Shown here one piece after another: positions 35,185 through 44,775 of a DNA stretch of 64,000 nt (positions are counted from its first letter, which is position 1; every line of letters begins with the position of its first letter). The notes under the pieces were generated by a model that was given only the letters and a program-made list of their open reading frames with translations, had not been told where the DNA came from and did no database searches. The DNA lies in assembly GCA_037974335.1 (NCBI GenBank), contig CM075760.1:43528103-43592102 (forward strand). The letters run 5' to 3'. The translations under genes were made by a program, and so were the position numbers. The stretch is from Prionace glauca. Its lineage: Eukaryota; Chordata; Chondrichthyes; Carcharhiniformes; Carcharhinidae.

Positions 35185-35765
35185 TACTCTGTCAAGACCC
35201 CTCAGGATTTTGAATGCCTCGTTAAAGTCACATCAGCAACTTCCTGTCAAGGAAATTAGTCCGAACTACTCCAAAATATTTCCGTCACTGAAGTTTCTGA
35301 TCTCTGGACTTATTCTCGTGTTTTCCTTTCCATCCAGCCTGTTGACTTTACATTCTGCCTGAGTTCGGTGCCGAAAATTGGGCCGAATGTTTCGGTTGAC
35401 GATTTTCAAAGTGTTTTCTACAAATTTAGCACAACTTCCTTGCTTCTGTATTCTTTTCCCCAATTGACAAAAACTATTCGCTTTTTTTTAGTATGCAGCT
35501 GTCTCAACCTGTCTTGCATCATGAATGATTTGTACACATATTCACGCAAGCCACTCGGCGTCTATATTCACTTTCATCATTTCCATTTTTTTCTCCACAT
35601 TCTGTTGAACAAAACTGATCATGTAACTTTTCTCTGCAATAAATTAAATATGCTAATTAATCGCCCACAAATTGTACATTCGATGCAGTTAGCAGACGGT
35701 AATCACATTCAGAATTTTAGTGGGTAAACATTGCTGCCCTCTGCAATTCGTTTGTCAGACATTTT
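35185..35765 (-). mobile_element. Old CR1 copy, right part
   Basis: Continuation of 33775-34085: decayed ORF2 sequence on the minus strand ('ttgaatgcctcgttaaagtc', 'caacctgtcttgcatcatga'). No open frame of note. Confidence 0.55.
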
Positions 35766-36095
35766 AGAACATAAAACATAGAACATTACAGCGCAGAACA
35801 GGCCCTTCGGCCCACGATGTTGCGCCGACCAGTTACAAAAACAATGACCCACTAACCTAAACCAATCCCTTTTCGTCCATAAACCTATCCACGTATCTCT
35901 TAAATGCCCCCAAACTAGGCGCATTTACAACTGCAGCAAGGCAGGGCATTCCAATCCCTCACCACCCGCTGGGTAAAGAACCTACCCCTGACATCCGTCC
36001 TATAACTACCTCCCCTTAATTTAAAGCCATGCCCCCTCGTGCTAGATTTCTCCATCAGAGGAAAAAGGCTATTACTATCCACACTATCTGAACGG
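35766..36095 (-). mobile_element. Young-subfamily CR1 3' fragment
   Basis: Minus-strand 330-bp 3' end of the same subfamily as 34086-35184 ('gggccgaagggcctgttctg' read on minus, then TTCTATG repeats). It encodes degraded RGRFFTQRVVRDWNALP. Third copy of this subfamily within 7 kb. Confidence 0.88.
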
Positions 36096-36194
36096 TTTAG
36101 TCTTAAAAAAGGCACAAAGAATCAGAGATTTACAGGGACACACACACAGATGTTGGAGGCTACAGAGAGGCATACACATATAGAAGCAGATACA

Positions 36195-36358
36195 CCAAGA
36201 ACCCGCCTATCTGTGAGAAGAAACTGGAGTAACCCCACACAGACACGAGGAGAATGTGCAAACTCCACACAGACATTGACCAGAGCTGGGCATCAAACTC
36301 TAGGACTCTAGAAGCTGTGAAACAGCCGTACTAAACATTGTGCTACCGTGCCGCTCGT
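36195..36358 (-). repeat. tRNA-derived SINE fragment
   Basis: Minus-strand SINE head and body ('cacgaggagaatgtgcaaac', then 'gtgctaccgtgccgc' at the head end). Confidence 0.7.
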
Positions 36359-36781
36359 TTCCATATCTAAACATTCAATGTCCCCAGTCATAAAGTTGCA
36401 AAATGTGGTCATAGCCCCTCCTCATCTCAGTTTTCAACCTACCGACCCTCAAACTATCCACATGACCTCTTGTCTTAAATTGCCCCATAAAAAAATAAAT
36501 TTTGGGTCTATCTTTATTTATCAATCCATGTAGAATGGTATATACCTCGATCAGATTCCCCCCTCACTGCTAAACTTCATCAGCTTATGAGACCATTTCA
36601 CCTCACTATCAATTTCATGGCCCAGCTCAATCCGTGTTGTCATTGGCTGAACGAGGCAATCACGTTCCATCCAAACGGACATTTTGAAAATGGAAAGTGT
36701 CAGAAGCGAAAAAAAGATCTAAATGAAAATAAGAAGCAAAGGGATTTGTGTTAAGTCAGTTCGGAAACTACTGTTCACTGG
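36359..36781. other. Non-coding stretch
   Basis: 36360-36590 resembles an old minus-strand LINE remnant. 36620-36780 is the upstream part of a short tandem duplication around tRNA-Glu relics. Confidence 0.4.
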
Positions 36782-36853
36782 TTTCCCTGGTAGTCCAGTG
36801 GTTTGTGTTCAGCACTTCCCCACTGATCTGTAGTTTCAATTTCCACCGAGGAA
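36782..36853 (+). pseudogene. tRNA-Glu relic 1
   Basis: Starts TTCCCTGGTAGTCCAGTGGTT, close to the tRNA-Glu acceptor and D arm, but the anticodon and T arms do not fold cleanly and the TTCGA motif is degraded to TTTCAAT. Read as a tRNA-Glu pseudogene. Confidence 0.55.
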
Positions 36854-37357
36854 AATAAGATTATTTGATCTCAGCAAACTATTAATAATGATCTGATTGA
36901 CTCTCCGATCGAAAGCAGATCTATTAGAATCAGCCGAGTGATATTTGCAAGATTCCATCAGAGCTGGAAATTTCACATGTAGAACAGTTCAAGAACAAAC
37001 ACAGAAAGAGAAGGACAGTTAATAGACTGCAAAGTACTAACGATTGAGATGTTGCAATGTAAAATCTGTGTGCTAATGAGTCAGATTTCACCGTTTACAT
37101 TCACATTGAATAATGGAACTTTTCCCTCACTCTGCATTGAAAAGCGTTTGGAAATATTTCAGTTCAGTTTCGAACTGTCAGAAGCGAAAGTGATAATTAT
37201 ACTGGAGGGTTCAGGGAATGTTTTCATTGGCCGAACACATCATAGTTGAATCAGAAGCTGCCATTTTGCGGGAGAAATCTGTTTGTGATGAAAGTGGTCT
37301 GGTGTAAAAATTAAATTAACAAAAGCAGCGTGGATTAAGTAAATTCTAAAACACGCT
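36854..37357. other. Non-coding stretch
   Basis: 37190-37357 aligns loosely with 36630-36780 ('gtcagaagcgaaa', 'cattggc-gaac'), the second unit of a local tandem duplication. No gene. Confidence 0.4.
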
Positions 37358-37430
37358 GTAAGCTGCTGGTCTGGTGGTTAGAGTTTGACTCTTTCCCTGC
37401 TGTTCGGATTACTGATCTGAAATTGAAAAT
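37358..37430 (+). pseudogene. tRNA-Glu relic 2
   Basis: 'gctggtctggtggttagagt' resembles the D arm of tRNA-Glu, and 'gactctttccctgc' the anticodon region. The T arm is not recognisable. It stands at the matching place in the second duplication unit. Confidence 0.4.
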
Positions 37431-37809
37431 TTATTGCTCCCATCCAAACTCAGAAAACACATGTGGGTTGTTACCTGGATGAACATATAAAATATAATCG
37501 CGCCTCGTGTCCTGAAGTGCAGACTCTGAGCAAATCCAACAGGAGGTTCTCTTGTCATTTCTGGCAGAAATTGGGAAGAGACGAGCTGAAGGACAGTTTA
37601 AATGATGCCGGCCCTTCACTGCATGTTACCGTGTGCAGCTCATTGTGTTTCTGAGGTTAGATGATTTCTGTTTGTTCCTCAGTTCAGACTTACCTGAATC
37701 AGTGAAGGAGCAGGCTCAATCCTCCTGATGGTCTTTCCAAGTTCCATTGCTTTTAATGAATTTCAGTAACATTATCATCAAATAACATTATTGTGACATG
37801 TCTCCACGT

Positions 37810-37891
37810 GGTAGCGTGGCAGAGCGGTCTAAGGCGCTGGATTAAGGCTCCAGTCTCTTCGGAGGCCTGGGTTCGAATCCCACCGCTGCCA
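37810..37891 (+). tRNA. tRNA-Leu (AAG)
   Basis: Full cloverleaf of 82 nt. The acceptor stem GGTAGCG pairs with CGCTGCC (one T-G wobble), the anticodon loop TTAAGGC between CTGGA and TCCAG gives AAG (reads CUU), there is a long variable arm as expected for Leu, and the T loop is TTCGAAT. The discriminator is A. The first T-stem pair is C-C. Intronless. It closely resembles vertebrate tRNA-Leu-AAG and looks usable. Confidence 0.92.
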
Positions 37892-38152
37892 CAATGGATT
37901 TGAGTTTTGGTCTCACAGCTCAGATTGAATGCAGGGATGTGTACGGTGTCATTTTCGTCAAGAACAACGAACAGAAACATTACCAACTGAACAATTTGCC
38001 GGGGTAAAGCAGTGGGTGCAAGTGGCCCCTTTTGAGATCACACACACAGTGAATTTCTGACTGCCGAGTTAAACACTCTGATGAAGGAGCAGCGCTCCAA
38101 ATCATTACTCTCTTCGATATTTGGGAGACGGAAGCTTCAATCCTACCAGCCG

Positions 38153-38225
38153 GCCGAAATAGCTCAGCCGGGAGACCGTTAGACTGAAGATCTAAAGGTC
38201 CGTGTTTCAATCCCGGGTTTCGGCA
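38153..38225 (+). tRNA. tRNA-Phe (GAA)-like, partly decayed
   Basis: 73 nt with a perfect acceptor stem GCCGAAA/TTTCGGC and a good anticodon arm: TTAGACTGAAGATCTAA with GAA anticodon. The D stem (GCTC against GACC) has one mismatch and the T stem (CGTGT against CCGGG) has two. It is recognisably tRNA-Phe, but may be a recent pseudogene. Confidence 0.8.
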
Positions 38226-38589
38226 GGATCCCATTGCTGGTTTTCTGTGCTATATGCTAATTGCACCGTATTTTGTCTCGCACTGTCTTCAAACATCAAT
38301 TCACACAAACTGCAACAGACCAAACACCCATCGCAATTTCCACCCTGCCAGATGTTGTTATATTTCCACCTTGTTGGATTTCGCTTTTTAAAAAACTTCC
38401 TCTATTTCTAAACATTCCCAATATTAATGAAAGGTGATGGAGGTGAAGGTTTATCTTTGTTTCCTTATGCACACATGCCATGTAATGTCCTGAGTTTTTC
38501 CAACCTCATCACACTTCAGTGCAGATGTCAGGTCCGCTTTTACATGGCAATGAAAATACATTTAGTTGACCTGCTGTTTCATCCAAAAT
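38226..38589. other. Non-coding stretch
   Basis: No feature recognised between tRNA-Phe and the CR1 insertion. Confidence 0.35.
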
Positions 38590-41050
38590 TGTAATTGTTA
38601 TGGGGGACTTTAACTTTACTCATGTAGATTGGAATTGCTACTGCTCTGGCTCGTTAGAGGGGACAGTTTTTGTTCAAAGTGTGCAAGAAGGTTTTTTGAC
38701 TCAGTATGTAGATAGGCCGACGAGAGGTGAGGCTATATTGGATTTGGTGCTCGGTAATGAGCCAGACCAGGTGCTAGACTTGGAAGTTGGTGTACAGTTT
38801 GGGGATAGTGATCACAATTCGATTACGTTCACCTTAGTGATGGAAAGGGATAGGCATGAACCTCGGGTCAGTAGTTTCAGCTGGGGGAAGGGTAATTATG
38901 AGGCTATTAGGAGAGAATTAGGAAGCATTGGTTGGAATGGGAGATTACAGGGACTGGGAACATCCGAGATGTGGAGATTTTTCAAGGAGCAGCTATTGCG
39001 GGTCTGTGATAAGTATATCCCTGTCAGGCAAGGAGGATTTGGTAGGCCCAGGGAACCGTGGTGCACCAAAAAAGTTGATTCGTTGGTTAGGAAGAAAAAG
39101 GAGGCTTATGTTCGGATGAGGCTTGAGGGCTCAGGTAGTGCATTAGAAAGTTTTAGATTGGCTAGGAGGGAGTTGAAGAGGGAGTTAAGAAGGGCCAAAA
39201 GAGGGCATGAGATGATTTTGGCTGATAGGATTAAGGAGAACCCTAAGGCGTTTTACAGGTATGTCAAGAACAGAAGGTTGGTTAGGACAAGATTAGGGCC
39301 AGTTACAGACAGTAGAGGGAAGTTGTGTGTGGAACCGGAGGAGATTGGAGAGGCGTTGAACCAATATTTCTCTTCGGTGTTCACGCAAGGGGACAGGAAT
39401 GTAGCTGAGGAGGACACTGGGGTGCAGGGGTGTGAAATAGATAGTATTGCAGTTGATACGGGGGATGTGCTGGATATTTTAGAGGGTTTGAAAATAGATA
39501 AGTCCCCTGGTCCAGATGGGATTTACCCTAGGATTCTTTGGGAGGCAAGAGGGGTGATTGCGGAGCCTCTGGCTCTGATCTTCAGGTCGTCGTTAGTCTC
39601 TGGTATAGTACCAGAAGATTGGAGGACAGCAAATGTTGTCCCATTGTTTAAGAAGGGGAGAAGGGACTTCCCTGGGAATTATAGACCGGTGAGTCTTACT
39701 TCTGTGGTGGGTAAGGTTTTGGAAAGGATTATTAGAGACAGGATTTATAGTTATTTGGAAAGTAATGAGTTGATTAGAGATAGTCAGCACGGTTTTGTAG
39801 CGGGTAGGTCATGCCTTACTAACCTTATCGAGTTCTTTGAGAAAGTGACCAAAGAGGTGGATAGGGGTAAGGCAGTTGATGTGGTGTATATGGATTTTAG
39901 CAAGGCGTTTGATAAGGTTCACCATGGTAGGCTTCTGCAGAAAATGCAGATGTATGGGATTGGGGGTGATCTAGGTAATTGGATCAGGAATTGGCTAGCA
40001 GATAGGAGACAGAGAGTGGTGGTTGATGGGAAATATTCGTCATGGAGTTCGGTTACAAGTGGTGTGCCTCAGGGATCTGTTTTGGGGCCACTGCTGTTTG
40101 TAATTTTTATTAATGATCTGGATGAGGGTATAGTTGGGTGGATTAGTAAGTTTGCTGATGACACCAAAGTCGGAGGTGTGGTAGATTGTGAGGAAGGGTG
40201 TCATAGTTTGCAGGATGACTTAGAAAGGTTGCAGAGCTGGGCTGAGAGGTGGCGAATGGAGTTTAATGTGGAGAAGTGTGAGGTAATTCATTTCGGTAGG
40301 AATAACAGATGTGTTGAGTATAGGGCTAACGGGAGGACTTTGAATAGTGTGGAGGAGCAGAGGGATCTAGGTGTATGTGTACATAGATCCCTGAAAGTTG
40401 GGAATCAAGTAGATAAAGTTGTTAAGAAGGCATACGGAGTTTTGGCGTTTATTGGTAGGGGGATTGAATTTAGGAGTCGTAGCGTCATGATGCAACTGTA
40501 CACATCTCTGGTGCGGCCGCACTTGGAGTTTTGTGTGCAGTTCTGGTCCCCACATTACAAGAAGGATGTAGAGGCTTTGGAGAGGGTGCAGAGGAGGTTT
40601 ACCAGGATGTTGCCTGGTATGGAGGGGAGATCCTATGAGGAGAGATTGAGTGATTTGGGGTTGTTTTCGCTGGAAAGAAGGCGGCTGAGAGGGGATCTCA
40701 TTGAAACATATAAGATGATTAGAGGTTTAGACAGGGTAGATAGTGATAGCCTTTTTCCTAGGATGGAGAAAGCTAACACGAGGGGGCACGATTTTAAATT
40801 AAGGGGGGGTAGTTATAGGACAGATGTCAGGGGTAGGTTCTTTACCCAGAGGGTGGTGAGGGACTGGAATGCCCTGCCAGCTGCAGTTGTAAATGCACCT
40901 AGTTTGGGGGCGTTTAAAAGATCTGTGGATAGGTTTATGGATGAAAAGGGATTGGTTTAGGCTAGTGGGTCTTTGTTTTGTAACTGGTCGGCGCAACATC
41001 GTGGGCCGAAGGGCCTGTTCTGCGCTGTAATGTTCTATGTTCTATGTTCT
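38590..41050 (+). mobile_element. Young CR1 LINE with open ORF2 fragment
   Basis: The most intact CR1 in the window: 2.46 kb, plus strand, with the 3' end carrying TTCTATG repeats. The 5' end is truncated inside the endonuclease domain, and no ORF1 or promoter is present. Two related copies lie at 34086-35184 (plus) and 35766-36095 (minus). The 3' 70 bp ('gggccgaagggcctgttctg') resemble the tails of the SINEs in this window. Confidence 0.93.
38600..40960 (+). CDS. CR1 ORF2 protein, 5'-truncated (endonuclease remnant and reverse transcriptase)
   Basis: Open frame of 786 codons. Residues 1-75 are the C-terminal part of the apurinic-type endonuclease: MGDFNFTHVDWN holds the GDFN motif and FGDSDHNSI the SDH motif. 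Residues about 150-250 are the linker (RIKENPKAFYRYV). The reverse transcriptase spans about 270-560: KSPGPDGIYPRIL, NYRPVSLTSV, YMDFSKAFDKV, SGVPQGSVLGPLLF and catalytic FADDT. Thumb and C-terminal region follow (FGRNN, VRPHLEFCVQFWSPH, RGRFFTQRVVRDWNALPAAV). No stop interrupts it. The first ATG is an internal Met of the full protein, so this is not a natural start. The complete protein would copy its RNA at nicked chromosomal targets; without the endonuclease N-terminus this copy cannot act alone. Confidence 0.93.
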   Translation: MGDFNFTHVDWNCYCSGSLEGTVFVQSVQEGFLTQYVDRPTRGEAILDLVLGNEPDQVLDLEVGVQFGDSDHNSITFTLVMERDRHEPRVSSFSWGKGNYEAIRRELGSIGWNGRLQGLGTSEMWRFFKEQLLRVCDKYIPVRQGGFGRPREPWCTKKVDSLVRKKKEAYVRMRLEGSGSALESFRLARRELKRELRRAKRGHEMILADRIKENPKAFYRYVKNRRLVRTRLGPVTDSRGKLCVEPEEIGEALNQYFSSVFTQGDRNVAEEDTGVQGCEIDSIAVDTGDVLDILEGLKIDKSPGPDGIYPRILWEARGVIAEPLALIFRSSLVSGIVPEDWRTANVVPLFKKGRRDFPGNYRPVSLTSVVGKVLERIIRDRIYSYLESNELIRDSQHGFVAGRSCLTNLIEFFEKVTKEVDRGKAVDVVYMDFSKAFDKVHHGRLLQKMQMYGIGGDLGNWIRNWLADRRQRVVVDGKYSSWSSVTSGVPQGSVLGPLLFVIFINDLDEGIVGWISKFADDTKVGGVVDCEEGCHSLQDDLERLQSWAERWRMEFNVEKCEVIHFGRNNRCVEYRANGRTLNSVEEQRDLGVCVHRSLKVGNQVDKVVKKAYGVLAFIGRGIEFRSRSVMMQLYTSLVRPHLEFCVQFWSPHYKKDVEALERVQRRFTRMLPGMEGRSYEERLSDLGLFSLERRRLRGDLIETYKMIRGLDRVDSDSLFPRMEKANTRGHDFKLRGGSYRTDVRGRFFTQRVVRDWNALPAAVVNAPSLGAFKRSVDRFMDEKGLV

Positions 41051-41079
41051 AAAACAATGTATATTTGCATTACCTCTTT

Positions 41080-41370
41080 CGATTCCTCCAGAAGGAGGCC
41101 ATTGGACCCATCGAGTCCGCACCCACAACAATCCCACCCACGCCCTATTCCCCGCAAACCCACATACTCATCCTTCTAATCCCTCTGACACTAGGACCAA
41201 TTTAGCACGGCCAATCAAACTAAAACACGCATCTTTGAATCGGAAACTGGAACACCAGGAGGAAACCCACGGAGGCACGGGAAGAACGTGCATAGGCGGT
41301 GACTCGAGGACCTGAGTCCCTGGCGCTGTGAGACATCAGTGCTAATCACTGTGCTACCGTGCTGTCCTTT
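41080..41370 (-). repeat. tRNA-derived SINE
   Basis: Minus-strand SINE: the left side holds the 3' body ('ggacccatcgagtccgcacc'), then 'ggaggaaacccacggaggc', then the head remnant 'gtgctaatcactgtgctac'. Confidence 0.75.
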
Positions 41371-41962
41371 CTACTGCATTCAATGTCACTGCAGTTCACT
41401 CCATTCAAAGTTTTAGTATCAATCTATGATACACCATCCTGTGGTGATTCTGCTGAATAACATTAAATTATCACCGATAATGGACCATCCAACATTGGAC
41501 ACCATTGATTTGAAACTTTGTTGCTTTTCTAGGTGAACTCCAGCTCTCCATTCCTCCCGCAATGTCACCGCTCAAACTGAGTCTTTCTCCTTCCCACATT
41601 ATTAAACTCACAGTTACTGGTTTCTGAGTGAAAACTGCCTCCACTTCACTGGAGGTGGGAGACTTTACCAGTTCATTCAAGTAAACGTTTTCTTGTCATT
41701 GAATCAGAGATTTGGGCACAGATCTGCGAGATTTTTGTGTCGGTAGAAACAATAAATTTTCCCCCATTAACAGCCAGACTTTAACCCGTATCAGTATTTT
41801 GAGTCATCAGCACTTTCTAGCCGATCGCTCTCTTATTTTCTTTTTGCTTCTTTACATGTGACTTTTCCAATTCAGGCGCAAGCAAGGGAATCTTCCCCAC
41901 ACTGATTCTGTCAGTTGTTGACCTGAAGGAACGCAGGACTGTTGTACAGCAATAAATCTACA
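41371..41962. other. Non-coding flank of a tRNA gene, paralogous to 47515-47780
   Basis: 41505-41700 aligns with 47520-47690 ('gctcaaactgagtctttctc' against 'gctcaaactgagtctctctc', and 'gaaaactgcctcca' in both). No gene. Confidence 0.55.
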
Positions 41963-42034
41963 TCCTCTGAGCGGGGATCGAACCCGGGCTGCGGCAGCGA
42001 GAGCGCCAAATCCTAACCACTAGACCACCAGGGA
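41963..42034 (-). tRNA. tRNA-Glu (CTC)-like
   Basis: 72 nt: 5' TCCCTGG, D arm GGTCTAGTGGTTAGGATT, anticodon loop CTCTCGC (CTC) and T loop TTCGATC. The acceptor stem has one mismatch plus wobbles, and the T stem has one mismatch at its base. Base 37 is G where vertebrate tRNA-Glu has A. Probably a slightly decayed tRNA-Glu; function uncertain. Confidence 0.75.
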
Positions 42035-42159
42035 AGTTGATACCAGGTCTTTAAAATGTTCATTTATCAATGACTCACCTGCTTTTTATTGTATTTCAGA
42101 CTTTTTATTCACCAAATACAAGTTTATCCTTCACATTTTATCCTTCACAAAGACCTTGT

Positions 42160-42870
42160 CTTTGTCAAACTGAGTATGTCATGTCTCTATTTAGATGCGA
42201 AAACACCACGCTGGTTAGTAATATGCTGTGTACACTCTCTCAGTAATGACTGAACTGGGCCCAGTCTGTATTCATTTTAGTACAGGTGCTGTATCGATAT
42301 CTGGTGCATTCGGTTCTGTCTCTGTATTACTGCACAAAACCCGTCCCTCATTTATATTACAACAGATCATATTAGTTGGATTGGCCATACAAAATTGCCC
42401 GTTATTTTCCCTTAGAGTATGTGGATTAGCCATGGTAAATGTGTGGGACTAATGGGGATAGGGCAGAGGGGAGGACCTGGGGTGGGATGCAGACTCAGTG
42501 GGCCAAGATAACCTTTCTTCTGAACTGTAGGAATTCTATGGTTCTATGTCGAATAAATATCATAGACATTTGCGTGCTTATTTATTTTAAACATTCTATT
42601 TTCAATAACTCTGTTTGGAGAAATGATTTTTTTTTTAGCAATTCCCCTTCAGTTTTCCCAGTGATAACCTTCACCCCATCTCTGCCTTCCACGAATGCAT
42701 GGAAACACCAAACAGTTCATGTGTTTCAACTGAAGAACATTTTCTATTTAAGTATTTATTGACAAACATTCTGTTGTGTGTTCTTGCATACAAAATGATT
42801 ACTGCCTCACTATTTTGTTCCCGGTGTTGACTTATCTGTCTTTAGAGATCTGTTGGAAAACGGATAGGCT
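42160..42870. repeat. Right arm of a 0.7-kb inverted repeat
   Basis: Reverse-complement partner of 32465-33165 with many substitutions and small indels. It contains the matching SINE tail fragment in plus orientation at 42370-42545 ('gggatagggcagagggga', 'gatgcagactcagtggg'). Confidence 0.85.
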
Positions 42871-43214
42871 GACAATGTGTGACAGCAATACTCACAACGG
42901 TTTCAACTCTCTTCAGTTCAGCAACACATTGTTAATCAATGTTCCTTTCTTTTGCCAAGGTGCATGAACCAAAATGTTTGCCTTCATTCGGATTTTTTAA
43001 CATGCATAAAAAGGACAATAACCATGTAATTTGCAAGAAAAGATGAAGTCATCTTGTTTGTTCAGAGACTGTGATTCATGTCCCTCAGCACACGGTTTAA
43101 TTGTTCCAATGGGGACATTAGAAGATTTATAAATAGGAAATTTCACACTGTGTGCAATATTGTTTAACTGGGAATGGTCTCTAGTACAGCCAGCGATCAT
43201 TGAATTTCAGAGCC
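42871..43214. other. Presumed 5' flank of the receptor gene
   Basis: AT-rich, no repeat recognised. No clear TATA element could be assigned. Confidence 0.35.
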
Positions 43215-44775
43215 ATGTTCTGGATTATACCACCTGAGCTTCGTATTCTTTGGGTATTTTACGATATCCAAAGGATTTACTACCCTGTCCTTGCTGTAGT
43301 TGGTGTCACTGGTAAGTCATATTTCTCTGTGTTCATTGTCCTTGTCCATGTTACCCAGTTATTGATATCATTCTGTGTAACCTTCATGGTTTGTTGCTGT
43401 GAATGAACTGGAAACATTTCTCCTTGCCACACAGCTATCCTCACACTACCTGACATTCACTTTAAATCTTTCTACTTTACGGTTGTTGTTATGTAACATG
43501 ATTTCCAGTATTATGTTTCACAGCCAATTCCAAATCAGCTGATTTAACATCTTCAACTGCACAGCCTTCAGCACAATCAAAGCAGAGTCATCCAGACCAG
43601 AAACATTTGCTCCAAACCTACTGGCACCATTGTGTCCCCCATATACAAATCTGAAGAAGGCAGCAAATTGGAGACTTTATTAACTGGTGAATGTGGCTTC
43701 TTGCTACATCATTGCGGGGCTTTTCTGCTGTGAACTTTGTCTCGAGCAGAATAGGTGAATTCAGTCTATTCCGGGGTGGATTTAATAAAAATGTTTCAGC
43801 TGTTCCCAAGGATCCTGAGAGATTGCTTCTCTTGTGCTCAGTCTAAAACACGAATAAATTGTGTTTCTCTTCCTTACAGTGAATGTATTGACGATTCTTA
43901 TCCTGTCACGAGGGAAGTGTGGTCTTTCCAGAAGTGTGATACATTACCTCATTTCCATGTCAGCAGCGGATCTACTGGTCATTATCACCGATCTCATTTT
44001 GAGGCAAATTCCCACGAAGTTAAATTTTTTATTCATTTACCACATTAAAATATGTAATATCCATGCTGTGCTGCTTTATGCAGTCACTGATTGCTCTGTC
44101 TGGTTCACTGTCTCTTTTACCTTTGATCGATTTGTGGCTATTACTTGTCAGAAGCTGAAAATAAAATACTGCACTGAGAAAACTGCAACAGTGGTTCTCG
44201 GAACTGTGAGTGTGCTATTCAGTGTAAAGAACATTTTCTGGTATTTCATGTATGGTGATAGATATGCGATTCAGAATATTCCCCATTTTTGTCATGTTGG
44301 CAATGATGCCTTCTATTCTGAAGCATGGGGAGTGGTTGAAAATCTGCATTATATTTTAACACCGTTCATTCCTTTTTTGTTGATTCTGTTGCTGAATGTT
44401 TTCACCATTAAACACATTCTAGGGTCCACCAAATTCCGCAGGAGACTTCAGAGTCACAAGCGTATGGATAGTTCAAAGGACCCAGAGACAGTGAAGAGAA
44501 GAAAATCCATTATCTTACTATTTGCTCTATCATTAAATTTTATCCTACTATGGTCAGTGTTACTTATCCACTCCTTTTGTCAACGATTATATAATTTAAA
44601 CTTAATTCATTTTTATATTCCTGCATTTGTGTGGGAATTGGGATTTATGCTCCAACTCCTGAGTTGCTGCACCAATACATACATTTACGCAGTGACCCAG
44701 ACACAATTCAGAGAGGATCTAAAGAATGTGATCAGATCTCCATTTACTGCAATTGTGAAATTACTTACAGAATAA
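43215..44775 (+). CDS. GPR139-like class A G-protein-coupled receptor, two exons
   Basis: Exon 1 (43215-43311) starts at an ATG and encodes MFWIIPPELR to YYPVLAVVGVT, ending at the donor G/GTAAGT. Exon 2 (43880-44775) follows a pyrimidine-rich acceptor (TTCCTTACAG) and carries the rest; the spliced frame is 330 residues without a stop. Seven hydrophobic segments are visible. Landmarks: Asn34 in helix 1 (VNVLTILILSRGKCGLSR), SAADLL with Asp63 in helix 2, DRF (from 115) in place of DRY, a basic third loop (KRRKS), and NTYIY (from 298) in place of NPxxY. The YYPVL/ILSRGKCGLSR pattern is that of the fish expansion of GPR139-like receptors, which signal at the plasma membrane; the ligand here is unknown. 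AATAAA at 44771-44776 overlaps the stop codon, a possible early polyadenylation signal. Confidence 0.85.
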
